Of a DNA stretch of 64,000 nucleotides, positions 39,801 to 55,800 are shown piece by piece; the first letter of the stretch is position 1; the number at the start of each line of letters is the position of its first letter. Position numbers and translations under genes: made by a program. Source of the DNA: Urophycis tenuis. Taxonomy: Eukaryota; Chordata; Actinopteri; Gadiformes; Phycidae. The DNA is taken from the NCBI GenBank assembly GCA_036785325.1, contig JAXIVH010000008.1, positions 9,900,395 to 9,964,394 of the forward strand, in the 5' to 3' direction. The notes under the pieces are model-generated. The model was not told the origin of the DNA and ran no database searches. It saw only the letters and a list, made by a program, of their open reading frames with translations.

Positions 39801-40053
39801 TATTTTCGCATGTGGAGTAGTCTATATCGGATTATGGTTGAATGTTTCTATTCCCAATTCTCTCACATGGTCTAATTTTGTCAAACATTGGAGAGTTGAT
39901 TTTAGATGTGGTTGCTGCATATGTTAAATAACATACTTTACTGGGCGCTAGCTGGCTTTACTTTTGTGGCTAGTTTGTCTATTTCCTGCTTGGCCTTTGA
40001 CCCTCCTTCTCCTGCCTCGCTCCTCCTTGGGTTTGTGATGGTTTTTATTGTTA

Positions 40054-40091
<38 letters not shown>

Positions 40092-40712
40092 GTTCTGTGT
40101 TTGTGCAAGCTTGGCTATGTTTGTTATGATTTTAAAGTGGTCTGTGTGTGTTTTTTGTAAGCTTGAGCTTTAGCATCGTAGAGTTGGTGTGAACCTCTGT
40201 GCTTTCAGAATAAAGCAAAGCTTGCCACAAACCATGCTGGCCCATATACAAATGTATCTGTTAAAAATGTTCACATTATTTTTGCCCATAACATTTTGTG
40301 GCTGTTGCAGATCTTAACTTAAACTGAACACTTTATTTTACACTGCAAGTAATTTGTTCATTACTTTTAGTTGACATATTGGGGGTATTATGGCAGCAAT
40401 AAGGTTCGTGTTATCTACCAGGATCAGTACCAGTATCATTGTTTATTTATATTTACTAGGCATTTATTACACAACCTTTATGGATATATACAGTTCTACC
40501 TTGTGTATTTACTTCTTGGCAGGAGACGAATAGTCTAAAGTGTTGCCGCTGCAAATTAAATTGAACATAAAAATATATTTAACATGGACTCGAGTGGGAA
40601 CATTTATTGATGGGTAGAATGTTGATTTAACCAAGTTTATTTGTTATTTCACCTTGCAGGGAGTCTGGTGTCACAGTCATACAAACAACATGATATTGGA
40701 GGTATGGACTGA
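33898..40712 (+). CDS. rbbp5: Retinoblastoma-binding protein 5, WD40 subunit of MLL/SET1 H3K4 methyltransferase complexes
   Basis: Fourteen coding exons: 33898-33916, 34230-34255, 34709-34881, 35018-35158, 35575-35737, 36646-36755, 36960-37079, 37176-37329, 37816-37887, 37980-38097, 38220-38289, 38717-38952, 39237-39455, 40660-40712. They join in phase to 557 residues (human 538). RBBP5 is a nuclear scaffold that, with WDR5, ASH2L and DPY30, activates MLL/SET1 enzymes. The N-terminal WD40 propeller is nearly identical to human (MNLELLESFGQNYPEEADG, IVIWDFLTRGIAK, YIYTGNAKGK, LYIWEKSIGNLVKILHGTRG). It is followed by the acidic ASH2L-binding hinge (EYEERESEFDIEDEDKSEPE), the WDR5-binding stretch (EEVDVTTVDP), and a basic linker with a GRPKGSKGKEKD hook. 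The last exon encodes a C-terminus ending YKQHDIGGMD, unlike the human end. An ATTAAA signal lies at 40955-40960. Confidence 0.98.
36190..36467 (+). repeat. 16-bp minisatellite, about 17 units, in rbbp5 intron 5
   Basis: The unit is GGGGTTGAAGTCTAAT with three variants (TTGAAG, TTGAGG, TTTAAG) at the central site. The variants follow a partly regular order (A A A A G T A G T A T A G T A G A), which suggests a 48-bp higher-order unit. It lies between exons ending 35737 and starting 36646. Confidence 0.95.
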
Positions 40713-40960
40713 TCGCTGCACCAATAGATATGGAAATACCGCTGGCAGAGACGTTTAGCCTTCAGACCACTCAAACCCGTCTTTACATCGAAAGAAAAAA
40801 CGGGAGAAACAAAGAAGCTGTAAATAAGTCCCAAGTAATTTTACATTTGCTCTTTTCTGTGTAGCTCTGTGTATGGTCTCTTAATCTTTTTATTGACACG
40901 ATCACCTTACCAGCCGTTGTCCTTTATGGGAAATGTCAGTTTTTATATATATATATTAAA

Positions 40961-42263
40961 GCTGTGATAATTATTTTGCTCTGGTGTCTATTTTTTATTT
41001 TATTCAAGCTTAAAGGTCCCTGTTTAAAGTGTAAGGAAACATACATTTGAAAAATCATATTTGTTGTTAGCTTTGCGGCTAGTGTCAACCTTTTGATGCT
41101 ACCACAATAACATTAGACATGCATGGTGAATAACATGTTATGCTTGTTCGTATCATACTTGACAAACCACACGTTAATCTAACTTGCTATTCAGGTAAGA
41201 TCTAAACAGGAACTGTTCAAGGGAAAGAAATGATGGGACTAGATACTAATTTAAAGATTAAACCTTTCCCAAGAGATTGCATTGGGTTATAAACCATAAC
41301 CAAATAGGCACCTTGTACAGTTCAAGGGTTGCAGACGCGGAAGAAGTTGTGAGCCACATCTGATTACATCAAGCAGGAGCCTTCACTGGCAGCTCCAAAA
41401 TCAAATGGCCAATTGAACACTTGATCTCGAGTGTGTACTAATGGTCCAAATGAAGACCGAGAACCTCCTCTAGTAAATCTTCATCCAAAACCCCCAATCC
41501 CCCCTACAAAGAGACGTAGTTGGAGCCCAAGGAGCTGGACTGTCTCATCAGTCCCTTCAGTCTGGTGTAAGTAAGTGACATCAAGGGTCCAACATAGTGC
41601 TTGCGGGACCCCTGCCTTTCTGCCATAGTACTTGGTCTGCATCTGCATGTACTTATAAAAGTATCTTGAATAAAAATAGAGATCCTTTTGTTTCTGTATC
41701 GTGATCCTTCAGAGTGCAGTGGTCGTCCACTGCATTGAAAGCTGCTGTTTTGAACACAGGCGGCACGTGTGCTGTGCATAACAAGACACTAATCGTGGAT
41801 GGTGCAGTATGCACTACTGTTGTGCATCTTTCTACATCACACCAAATAATCCAACACGCAATGGACCATTTCTTTAAACCTCTTTTATTAGATTGGCTGC
41901 GACAAAATCCAAAATATTTTAAAATATTGTTGCTCTATTATAATGTAATCTGGCTTGGAAAGTGTGCTTTAAACTTTCTTGGTGATTGTGTGGAAAAGAG
42001 GGGGTTTGTAAAGGTGTGTGTATGTGGTCAGCGCAGCGCTTTTTGTGTTATATGGCCCATGGTGCATCCAATGCCACCAGTCATGATGGCAAAGCGCATA
42101 AGGTCATTCGTATTTGAAAGCAAACTATTCAAATATTTACATCAAACCGAGAATGGTCGTGAAACAAGAATGGTGAAACAAGGAGCATTAGTATTTCAAA
42201 GAGCTAATATCACAATGGCACGCTATATATATATATAGATATATGTATCTATATCTATATATC

Positions 42264-42322
<59 letters not shown>

Positions 42323-43560
42323 TCTACATATAGCTTGTATTTAACTGCAATAAACCAACATTGTCAATTTTAGGAACGTATAGGTGAGCATCCCAAAAAA
42401 ATACTATTTAGAATCTCTTTCCTAACTTTCTGGACAATAAAAAAAGAAATCCAAAATGTACTTGGTACAATGACACCAGTAAAGTGAAAAACAAATCATA
42501 TATAGTTCACACTTTAAAACAAAGTAAAAAAAAACAAAGTATTTTTTATAATAGCCTTTTTTCAGGAAGTAAAAAAAGTTTAAATTTGAATTGCTAAATA
42601 TAAGACAACATAGTTAATCATTCCATCTAAAGTCACAACTGGGGTCATTTTGGCAATTCAATACAAATTGTACACTATTTAAAATAGGGTGATGTGCAAA
42701 ATATTTAGTTATGAGAAACCTCCATATCTACATGTTTTTTTTTGTCTTACTAGTTTTTCTTAAATTGGATCATGAGTCTTTTATTTCAGTGAATTGATTC
42801 ATATTAGGATAAGATGGAAACCTGACGTCAAGTTGGAATTCTTGGGTGTAAGGAGTTAAGAACTAGAGGTATTATTGCACATCCCAAACAGCTTTTCTGA
42901 AAGCAAATGTGCAGGCCTTTTAGAATGTAAACAAGCCCATCATCTGAGAGTATGCCCACATGAGGATAGGCAGTATAGTCCAGTCATGTAGACATTTTGT
43001 AAACACCCTGCAGATTGTAGGGTCAAAAGAGCCTGGCTCATGGTATAAGTCAACTTAGAAAAGGTAATGAATAAGCAGCATAGGTCTTGTAATAACAACA
43101 CCAACTTTAGCAATATTTTGATTGTAGACAGTTTCAATAAAACCAGCATTTCTTTTTTTTTTTTTTTTTTTTTTTTTAACTTATCACCTTTTTAACCATT
43201 TCTTTCCTAGCATACACACCCAAACCTTCATCAGTGCATGAAGATATATAACTAGGTAAAATAGGCTACTTGGCATTGCTCTTAAGATTCCAATTGTTAA
43301 ATTTGCAGAATTTATCGATTTATTTATGGATTAAGTCATCAAATTTGTGAAACATATGTAGAATAAACCATACAACATCAAGTAGTACAATACCCTAACA
43401 TACAAACACTTTAATTAAAAAATTAGGGTAGACCCTTTGATTTGTTATAATTAAGAGTGTCTCACTACTAATGGTGCTATACAGATCATAATCAAAATCT
43501 TGAACACACACACACACACACACACACACTCGTACCAACCAGGACAAACTGTCTGTGTGG
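40961..43560. other. Intergenic, includes probable 3' untranslated region of the PDZRN-like gene
   Basis: AT-rich, with a long (TA)n tract at about 42222-42320 and a poly(T) run at 43155-43178. Poly(A) signals on the minus strand (TTTATT on plus) are frequent, so the 3' end of the minus-strand gene is not fixed. The 174-codon open frame at 41714-42238 has no known motif and ends in the TA microsatellite. Confidence 0.5.
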
Positions 43561-47799
<4,239 letters not shown>

Positions 47800-48542
47800 C
47801 ACTACAGATGATCTCTCTTCTGCTAGCACCCAGTGTCCTTTCAATGAAAGGGATATATACGGCAAAATGTGTGTGAGAGTGTGTGCAGAAGGCTCAAGGA
47901 AAACCCAATGCCTTTAAAAGATCGTAAGAAATGTCCATCGGGATCTCCTATAACGATCGCATTTACACCATACTATATTTCGCTGTTTGCGATTCCCTCC
48001 TTCACGTCATTCTCAGATTAGATTTCCCTCGCCCCTTTCCTCATACGCCCCCCCCCCCCCTCTAGGATGGGAGCTCCAGACGATATTTGCGATGAGTTGC
48101 TATCGCATCAATGAAATCCCACTTTCTCGGATTTTTCTATACGCGATCTGAAATTGTGTCCGTTTTTTAGTTCATTTGTGTCAGACTCAGGCGTGATGGC
48201 AAGCCGTTCCATTGATCTAATCAATTATCGATATCTATCTCAGACTATATCTATATCAATATATATCTATAGAGATATTCATATCGATACACAGGCCTAC
48301 TGTATTTGATCGTGTTTGTAGCCTACATCGTGACGTTACACCGCAATGACCTCTTCAAATTCGGAAGTAAGCCTACACGAACACTAGAATGTTCTCGTGT
48401 TTAGTATGACAGGCTATTTTGATTTGATCTTAATATCTAGGCCTGTTCTACGAAAACACCATTTCATAGGCCTACTGACGTTATATTGTCAACAACTGTA
48501 ACAACATCTTGCGATAAAGAACCCCCTCCCCCCCCCCCCCCC

Positions 48543-48602
<60 letters not shown>

Positions 48603-48870
48603 ATATAGGCTAACCCCCCCCCCCCCCAAACATCAACACAAATCTTAGCAGAGGTCCCGCTTAAAGGAGCCCATTAAGAGTTGTCTCCACAACATCAAGA
48701 TGCATTCGAATCTTGAATCTGAACCCTAATTTGTTATTTGGGCCGGACTGGGACAATCATTCAGGCTGGGAATTTACCCCAATCCAGGCCACCCTGCAGG
48801 CGATGGTCAATAATATCATTTACCCACGGGTTTACCCTCAATTCATGTAATCAATGAGAAACTCCTCCCG

Positions 48871-48934
<64 letters not shown>

Positions 48935-50300
48935 CTATTACAATTTGATTATGCAATATAATAATTATTATAATATTATATATGTATGAGATTAACATTT
49001 GGCAGTCGTGTCACATGGTTCAGTGGTCACGTTAGCCTAATTTATCGTGCAAGATGCACAATAATTGGCATTGAGAACTAAAAAAAATATGCATTATTGT
49101 ATCGATTTACCTAACCATGTTTTTAAACATGTTTAGGTAAATCATTCTAAACATGGTTTTAATGAAACATTTTACACCAGTGTTTTTTCAGACTGACCTG
49201 CAGGTTTCTTGCTTGCAGCAGCAGCACTACCAGACATGGGATAACCAGTAGGGTTTCATAAGCAGCAGATATAGTCGCAACCTCAATCTGACTAATTGCT
49301 CTATTGGCATGCCATGTGGCTGGGCCCAGCTGACGGGCGCTGCGACCAGAACGATGCCATCAGGTCCTACCGATGGGGTCTCCCGGTACAAACCCGGTCA
49401 GACACCGAGTTTTCTCATGTGCCCGGCCCTGGATTTCACCTGACTCTGGTGTCTGGTAACTGCTTTCTTGGCTGCTGTATGAGCGTGCCCCACAGCAGGT
49501 GCCCTCATGTCCTTTGACCTGTCCAGCAGTAGGCCAATCTCATGGCCAAGCATGAGAGACGCTGGCTAGGCCTGCATAGAGGTGCGTTGACTAGCTTTGT
49601 CACCAGGGTTAGCTTGAGGGGTGTGCGTGAATCATGCCGTGAGCTTGGATTGGACAAGCTGACGAGGAGTCTATGCTAGTTGTCCATTCTTACTGCTGAG
49701 GAGTCAGTCCTATACCAGCCCTTGAATGTTGTGGTCGATGCCAGGCCACCACAAAATAGCTATGAGAAGAACTAGATGTATGCACTGTGATCCCTTGGGA
49801 CCCTTGTGAATGGAGTCAGCTTTTTTTGTCTTTTTGGCATTTTTATTTCTGAAGAAGCATATTAGCATTGATTAGTGCTCTCTGGTAGCACCAGACCTAC
49901 CAACATACTGAAGGTTAGCCTGCCAAGCTGTTCTACTTTCACTGTCGGCTCCAAAAGAATGTGGTGTGGTGGGCTGGCAGTGAAAGTAATTTCTGCCGAG
50001 CTAATGTCATGGCAGTTACAGGTATTTATAGAGATTCTTCGCTGTCCTGTCAATTGAAAAATTTGTTCAAAAGACTTGTTCACCAAGTCATTCAGGGACA
50101 TTTTCGGTTTTCCATGTGAACCAAGCCCAGTGCAAGTAGTGTATTCTCAAGTGTTTCTGTGGCCACCATTAGTGATTAGCTTGGTCTTTCCCCTCATCTT
50201 TTTCAGCAGGGGCTGTCAACGGGGTGCTGCACTCTGGTTACTGAGGCAGGAACCACAGGCAGTATTCCCCACCTGTAATGCTGAAGTAGGCTTTAGGATT
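47800..50300. other. Promoter side of PDZRN-like gene and gene-free DNA
   Basis: Has C-run plus (CA)n tracts at 48532-48598 and 48871-48932 and a C run near 48614-48628. The stretch 49200-50280 is less simple in composition and may be an old transposon, but no protein motif could be read on either strand. Confidence 0.5.
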
Positions 50301-50304
50301 TAAG

Positions 50305-50472
50305 GCATGATAAAAGGCGCAGATGCTTTTGTCCAAAGCAACTTACAATCGGTACATTTGTGGGGTTCGACATGTGGACAGTTGGTTCAAGGGAATCGAA
50401 CCGCGGACCCTACGGTTAGTGGACGACCCGCTCTACCCACGCACTCTACCCACTGAGCTACTGCTGCCCTAA
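50305..50472 (-). mobile_element. tRNA-derived SINE with L2-type tail, copy 2
   Basis: Reverse-strand copy of the 12241-12425 unit. The tail is at the left (CAGATGCTTTTGTCCAAAGC), then GGGGTTCGACATGTGGACAG, and the tRNA-like head at the right (GGGAATCGAACCGC, then CCACTGAGCTACTGCTGCC). This gives the orientation. Confidence 0.85.
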
Positions 50473-50879
50473 AGGCATGTTGTCACCGTTTGACTGCAGG
50501 GGAGTGAATCCACAGAATCAGGTTGTCAGGGAGAGCCCTGCAAAGTCAATGGATGGGGTTGTGTAGATGTGTTCATTTTCATTAAGTATCAGCATATGTA
50601 TCGACCACAAGAGAGCACTAGGAGCGTGGACCACAATGTCTGCCTGCCTGCGACGCCAGGGTGATCACACGTAACAAATGCAGTGAGGTCTCTAATGGAT
50701 CCACCTGCAGGTAATCTTGAAAAAGGTCTGGCTTTATGAACACTGTTGAACCGTAAAAGTCAGTACCACAGCTTGTCAGATGTAGGCAAGGGGTATTTAT
50801 TTGTATTCCTCTTCCTGGCGATGACCATGTTGGATAATCAGGGGGAGGAATTCGCTGGTTAAATTATGCTAGTGGCTAA

Positions 50880-51010
50880 TGGCCTAAACACACCATCTAA
50901 CGGTCTGGGGGTTCGACATGTGGACAGACGGAGGTGGGGAGGTGGGGATCAAACCGCCAACCCTCCGGTTAGCGGTCGACCCGCTCCACCCACTGAGCTA
51001 TGGGTGAAGC
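50880..51010 (-). mobile_element. tRNA-derived SINE, copy 3, partial
   Basis: Same family as the copy at 50305: GGGGGTTCGACATGTGGACA, GATCAAACCGCCAACCCTCC and CCACCCACTGAGCTATGGGT. The L2-like tail is missing or unrecognisable. Confidence 0.75.
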
Positions 51011-52814
51011 GCATCCGCTTTCATTCTGGTCCCTTGTCAATCAATGAGCCCTTCTGCACCACAGGCAGAGCTGAGGTGCATTGCGGAGCACAGCACCTTT
51101 TCTTAGTCAGCTTGAACCAGCATTAGAGCCAGAGCAGGTATGGGCACCTCCTGAAATGGGGAAGGATATGATGACTCCTTCATGCATCAAGGTCCAGGCA
51201 AGACAGGGTCCTTAGAGTGGTGCTCAAGGGCAGGTTTTTTGCTGTAACACTGGGCACAGCTGGCGTAGGACTTTGGAGACTCGAAGAGTCTTTCCTATCT
51301 GGTCCAGAATTGTCCTTTCCTCCAAGCTGAGATGAGATGAATGTCTTCACACGTTAGATTGAGCCTCATCATCTTTGGCCCGTACAGATTTCCACCCCTG
51401 CTGTTAATCAGGAGGTCTGGCTTGGTGAAGCAGGTGATAAACTCCCTAAAGAAGTATGTTAATCACTTAATTTGTGGACCTTTATGACTGCAACGGGAGG
51501 AAATACTGGAATAGGACATCCCAGTAGAAGTGCAAGTGTCTCTTTTCTTCAAACAGTCCCTCACCGAAAATGAATACAAAATCATTAATCTCTGCAGAAA
51601 TCAGTAGAAAACATAAATATGTGACAGCAGAGTCTCAACCCAACCACTAAATGGCCTGCAGAACTTTTTGCTGGCAAAGTGGAGATGGTGGCACGTGTCT
51701 CAACCAATGTCAAGGAGATGAAGGGCTCTGCATTTCCTGATCTTTGTCTCCAGACCATTCCGTTCTTAGAATACCCCTCACAATGGCCCATGTGTCCGTG
51801 AGGCTAGACACAGGATTACGCCAAGGGAGAGCCCCATATTTTGGAGAACATCAAGTGTTTTGAAAAGGGACTTGGATGTCGCTGTCATGAGCACCAGGGC
51901 TCCTGTGATTGTTAGTTGTGCTGTGAAAAGATTTATATCTAAAATCGGAGACGTCTCTGTAAGCCTCGTGTCATAATGGGCGCTGATTAACATTGCGGTG
52001 TATCTGAAGTGTACAATGCAGCGCTTACACTGCGATTATTTCACAGTTTTCGGGGGGGAATTAGGAATAACTTTATCTTGCTTTGGGATTCTAGTTGTTC
52101 TGGCCCGGCCCTGCTGTCTGGCGTCACCGCTAGTATGCAAAGTAAAATATTTATTATCTATGAATTGATTATTTATTACATAGTATTTTTGTAAAGATAA
52201 TGGGAACATGTGATATGGCATTGCTTCATGGTGGGTGCATAGAGGAGCCCATGTGCTGGTGTGTTGTGAAAAATATGATGTAGATAGGTAAGGTTTGTGT
52301 GAGAGTGAGACAGGTTGGACGGGGGATAGGGCTTAGGGTATTTTAGGTGGTTGGGAGGGAAGGAAGCACGTCTGTAAATACTTTAAAGAACCACATCAAA
52401 AGCGACCCATACAAACTGTATGTCATTTTGAGAATACATGGTTCTTTGACTTTTTCAGTTGGTAGGCAGACCATCCGGAGAAGTGGGAGAGTCCTGGTGG
52501 CCTGGCCGGCAGTTTAACCTGCATACGGCCCTGGTTGGCTTGACACAGACATCGTGGTCAGTTGCCGTCGGCCGGTGTTATAACACAAAAGTATTATAAA
52601 CTTTGTTTGATGGTTTTCCACTGACACTGTATTGTACAGCACGGCCATTCAGCGCTGCGCCTGTGACATTCCTCACACTCCAGCAGGTGGCGGTTTCTGC
52701 ACCGTTAAGGATGGATCGAAACGTCAAGGACTACCACAGAAGAAGAAAGATCCTACTGCAGCCATGACTGCAGCTTCCACCCACCTCTTTACCATAGCAA
52801 CGTGAATAACAAAA
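51011..52814. other. Intergenic, tctn1 promoter side at right end
   Basis: No coding exon was found. The last few hundred bases before 52815 hold the tctn1 promoter and 5' leader; a CAGCAGGTGGCGG motif at about 52681 resembles a CTCF core site (weak, by eye). Confidence 0.4.
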
Positions 52815-55800
52815 ATGGCGACGCATGTCGTATGGATTAAGACCATATTACTGCTTCTATCAAACGTTGCCGCCTCAATCGATGGGAATTCTACAAGTTA
52901 CAACTCGAGTGTCGAGTCGTACCAAGAAGGGAATTTTACCGAAGAAGTTGTGAATTTATCAACTACACAATACGAGTTTTCAGAAACAACACAAACCACC
53001 GGGTACACTACACAAGAAAACCCAGTGACCAATGTTGCAGAACATGTTTCGTCTGCTGAACCCCTACCGCTGTCTGGGGGACTTCCTACCGGTGTCCAAG
53101 ACGGTAAATACATATTTTAATTCGACTTATTTTAAGTGATAGTCGTTTTGGGATGATGCTAGTGTATTCGCGTCTTATACTATTTATACGGACCGATCTC
53201 CCTTTATACCCCTGACTGTAAAAAATATTAATTGCTTAAGCAATTGCTGAAGTATTGCATTAAAGATGGCTCACAAACAACTTGAACGCGCTTTGACTGA
53301 GCATAAATCAAAGTACTTCAATTTGCGAAATCCTGCTTGACTACTCTAACTATTCCGCAAACTGTAGTTTGTGCCTATACAGTAGGCCTGAGCGGAATTT
53401 GTAACTACATATGTCTTCCAAACATTTTGACACGTTTGTGTCACCTGAAATGTCTTCTTAGTCCTCAGGCTGTGTCCGTGTGACGAGCAGAGGAACGTGT
53501 GCGACATCAACTGCTGCTGTGACAAGGAGTGTGGTGAGGAAGTGACTCTGTTCACGAGTTGCTCAATAAACAGCGTCAGGCAAGTTACCCAAGAGTACTT
53601 TATCAAGTTATCGAAGAACGGTACCATCTGGCTACCTCAATATTAAGTCCATGTCCCTTAATCAAGCTGAAACACTCCTTATCAATAACAACTTCAAATA
53701 CCTAGACTTGATTAAGACTTCATTACTGCAACAGCATTCTGTTGCAGTAATGTTTGCAGTAATGAGGGAAATGCAATTTCCCTCAATGATCATTGCATGT
53801 CCTCCGTGCATGACCTCCACTGGCTCCCAGTTAAATTCAAGCCCTAAACAATATGGCCCCCTCTCACCTCTCTGACGTCCTTCATAATCCATCCTGAAGG
53901 TTGCGATCTGCAGGCGCCACCTTCCTCCAAAGCACCACCCCAGTTGTACCTGTCGTGGTTTATTCCTTACATAATACACACCCTTAGAGCGTTATTAACC
54001 AATCAGAGTCAAGTATTTTACAACGGTGTTATAAATGGTTGGTTAATTGATATGTATTCCAGCTAGACTCAGTCTGTAATTCTTTCATGCTGTAAAATAA
54101 TGTCTGGCACTGTCTGTTCCCTTACCATTATCTTTCTCTCCCTACAGTGGTAATGAACAGTTATGCTACCGAGACATAGTGCACTATTCTTTAGGCAAAA
54201 CTGGAGAGGGCTTCTCCATGCAGAGTAGATTCATCCAGAAGTATGTTAATGCTGACATCTTCTGTATTCACTACCAGAACCGTAAGTACAAAACCACCCT
54301 CTTTAATGTGAGAAATAGGGTACTTCTCTAAGGACACTGTGAAGCAAAGGCAAAATGGACCCCATCTAGGATGTTATTTCCTGTTACTTCTGTACTACTT
54401 ACGGAGAAATATAGTTTTTCCCACGAAAGACTATTTTTGGTAAATTTATAATTGTTTGTTTCATGATTGTATGCTATATTATCAAAGCAATATGAGTTAC
54501 CATGCAGTAATACATACAGGGTTTGTTGTCATATTCAGTTGAACAATTAGGCCTGTCAAACATTGGTCTGGTTAGGACATCAATGATCAGAAATCCTCTT
54601 TGTTCTTGCTGTATTCTTTTATCTAGGTGTGGAGAGTTTGTCCTACTCCTTGCCTGCCGTTCCAACAGACAGAAACTTTGATTCCCTCTTCAAGGAGTTT
54701 GACAACTTCCCCTCTAGCTTGCAGATCATTGATGAGCCATCTGTCTCTACCGGATACCTGGTTTGTCTGAGCTATTTTGTTTACGTTGTCCCCATAATGA
54801 CCATGTGACACTTGCCTTCAATGGCATTGCACTCTCATTCTCTCACGTGATGCATATGTAAGGTTGCAGGTTCAATTACCATCATACAATACTAAAAGCT
54901 GTTGAGTTGTAATTTGTATAATACTAAATTCCACAAAAATACATGAATACGTTTGTGTTTGGCTTATTAGAATGGTAGTGCTATTTAGTGGTTATAATAA
55001 ACAACACCAAAATAGTAAAAAGTTTACATTGTAGTTAAGAAACATTAGGAAGAAGTATCTGGTAGTCATCTGCTAATAACTTCTGTATTTGGATATTGTG
55101 AATTTAAATTTAAATTAATTCAGATTGCTGATTTAATTTGTTCTACTTCAGGTATTATAATGACCTTTGCCTTTTGTAGTATGGTGATACAATACAAACT
55201 GCAGGAAAAAATGGAGAGAGGAAAATCCTACAATTTCCAGGAGCAGCTGTTAATACGAAGTGTTTGGATGCAAATCCTGCTGGTAGGAGTCTTCCCAGTC
55301 GTCTTTACTCAAGGCAGAGACATTATTATATACTAGTACATAAGTCTCATAATCTTGGACGGCATCTTTTGTGGGAGCCTTGTGTCTAGCACATGGATGC
55401 TCATGGGAAGAAATTTTTCAAACATATTTCTTCGTCCTCAGCTTTCTTAAAGCAGCAGACCAGCCGCTGCAGCATCAGCCTGGCTGTTGACAGAGACTGC
55501 ACCAACCTGCAGGCCCTCAACATGCACACCTACACAGACACGCAGATTCTTTCTGTAAGTCTTTCCTCACTTCTGGTCTCTCTTTACTGTGAGTAAGCAT
55601 CCTCTAATGGGGGTGAACATTGTTTAGCAAATACAATCACACTTAGGGATTTTTTTATATATAATTTGTCAATACATCATCAATCATCATTTAAATATAC
55701 CATTTTATTTTTCAATAACAACGCAAAAGACGACAAATGCATATTTCATGTGGCATAGAAATTGTGATGTATTTGATGTTCATTCATGAAATATTAATAT

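Noticed and set aside
41714..42238. 174-codon plus-strand open frame
   Set aside because: No motif, no splice context, ends in a TA repeat, and an open frame exists on the other strand.
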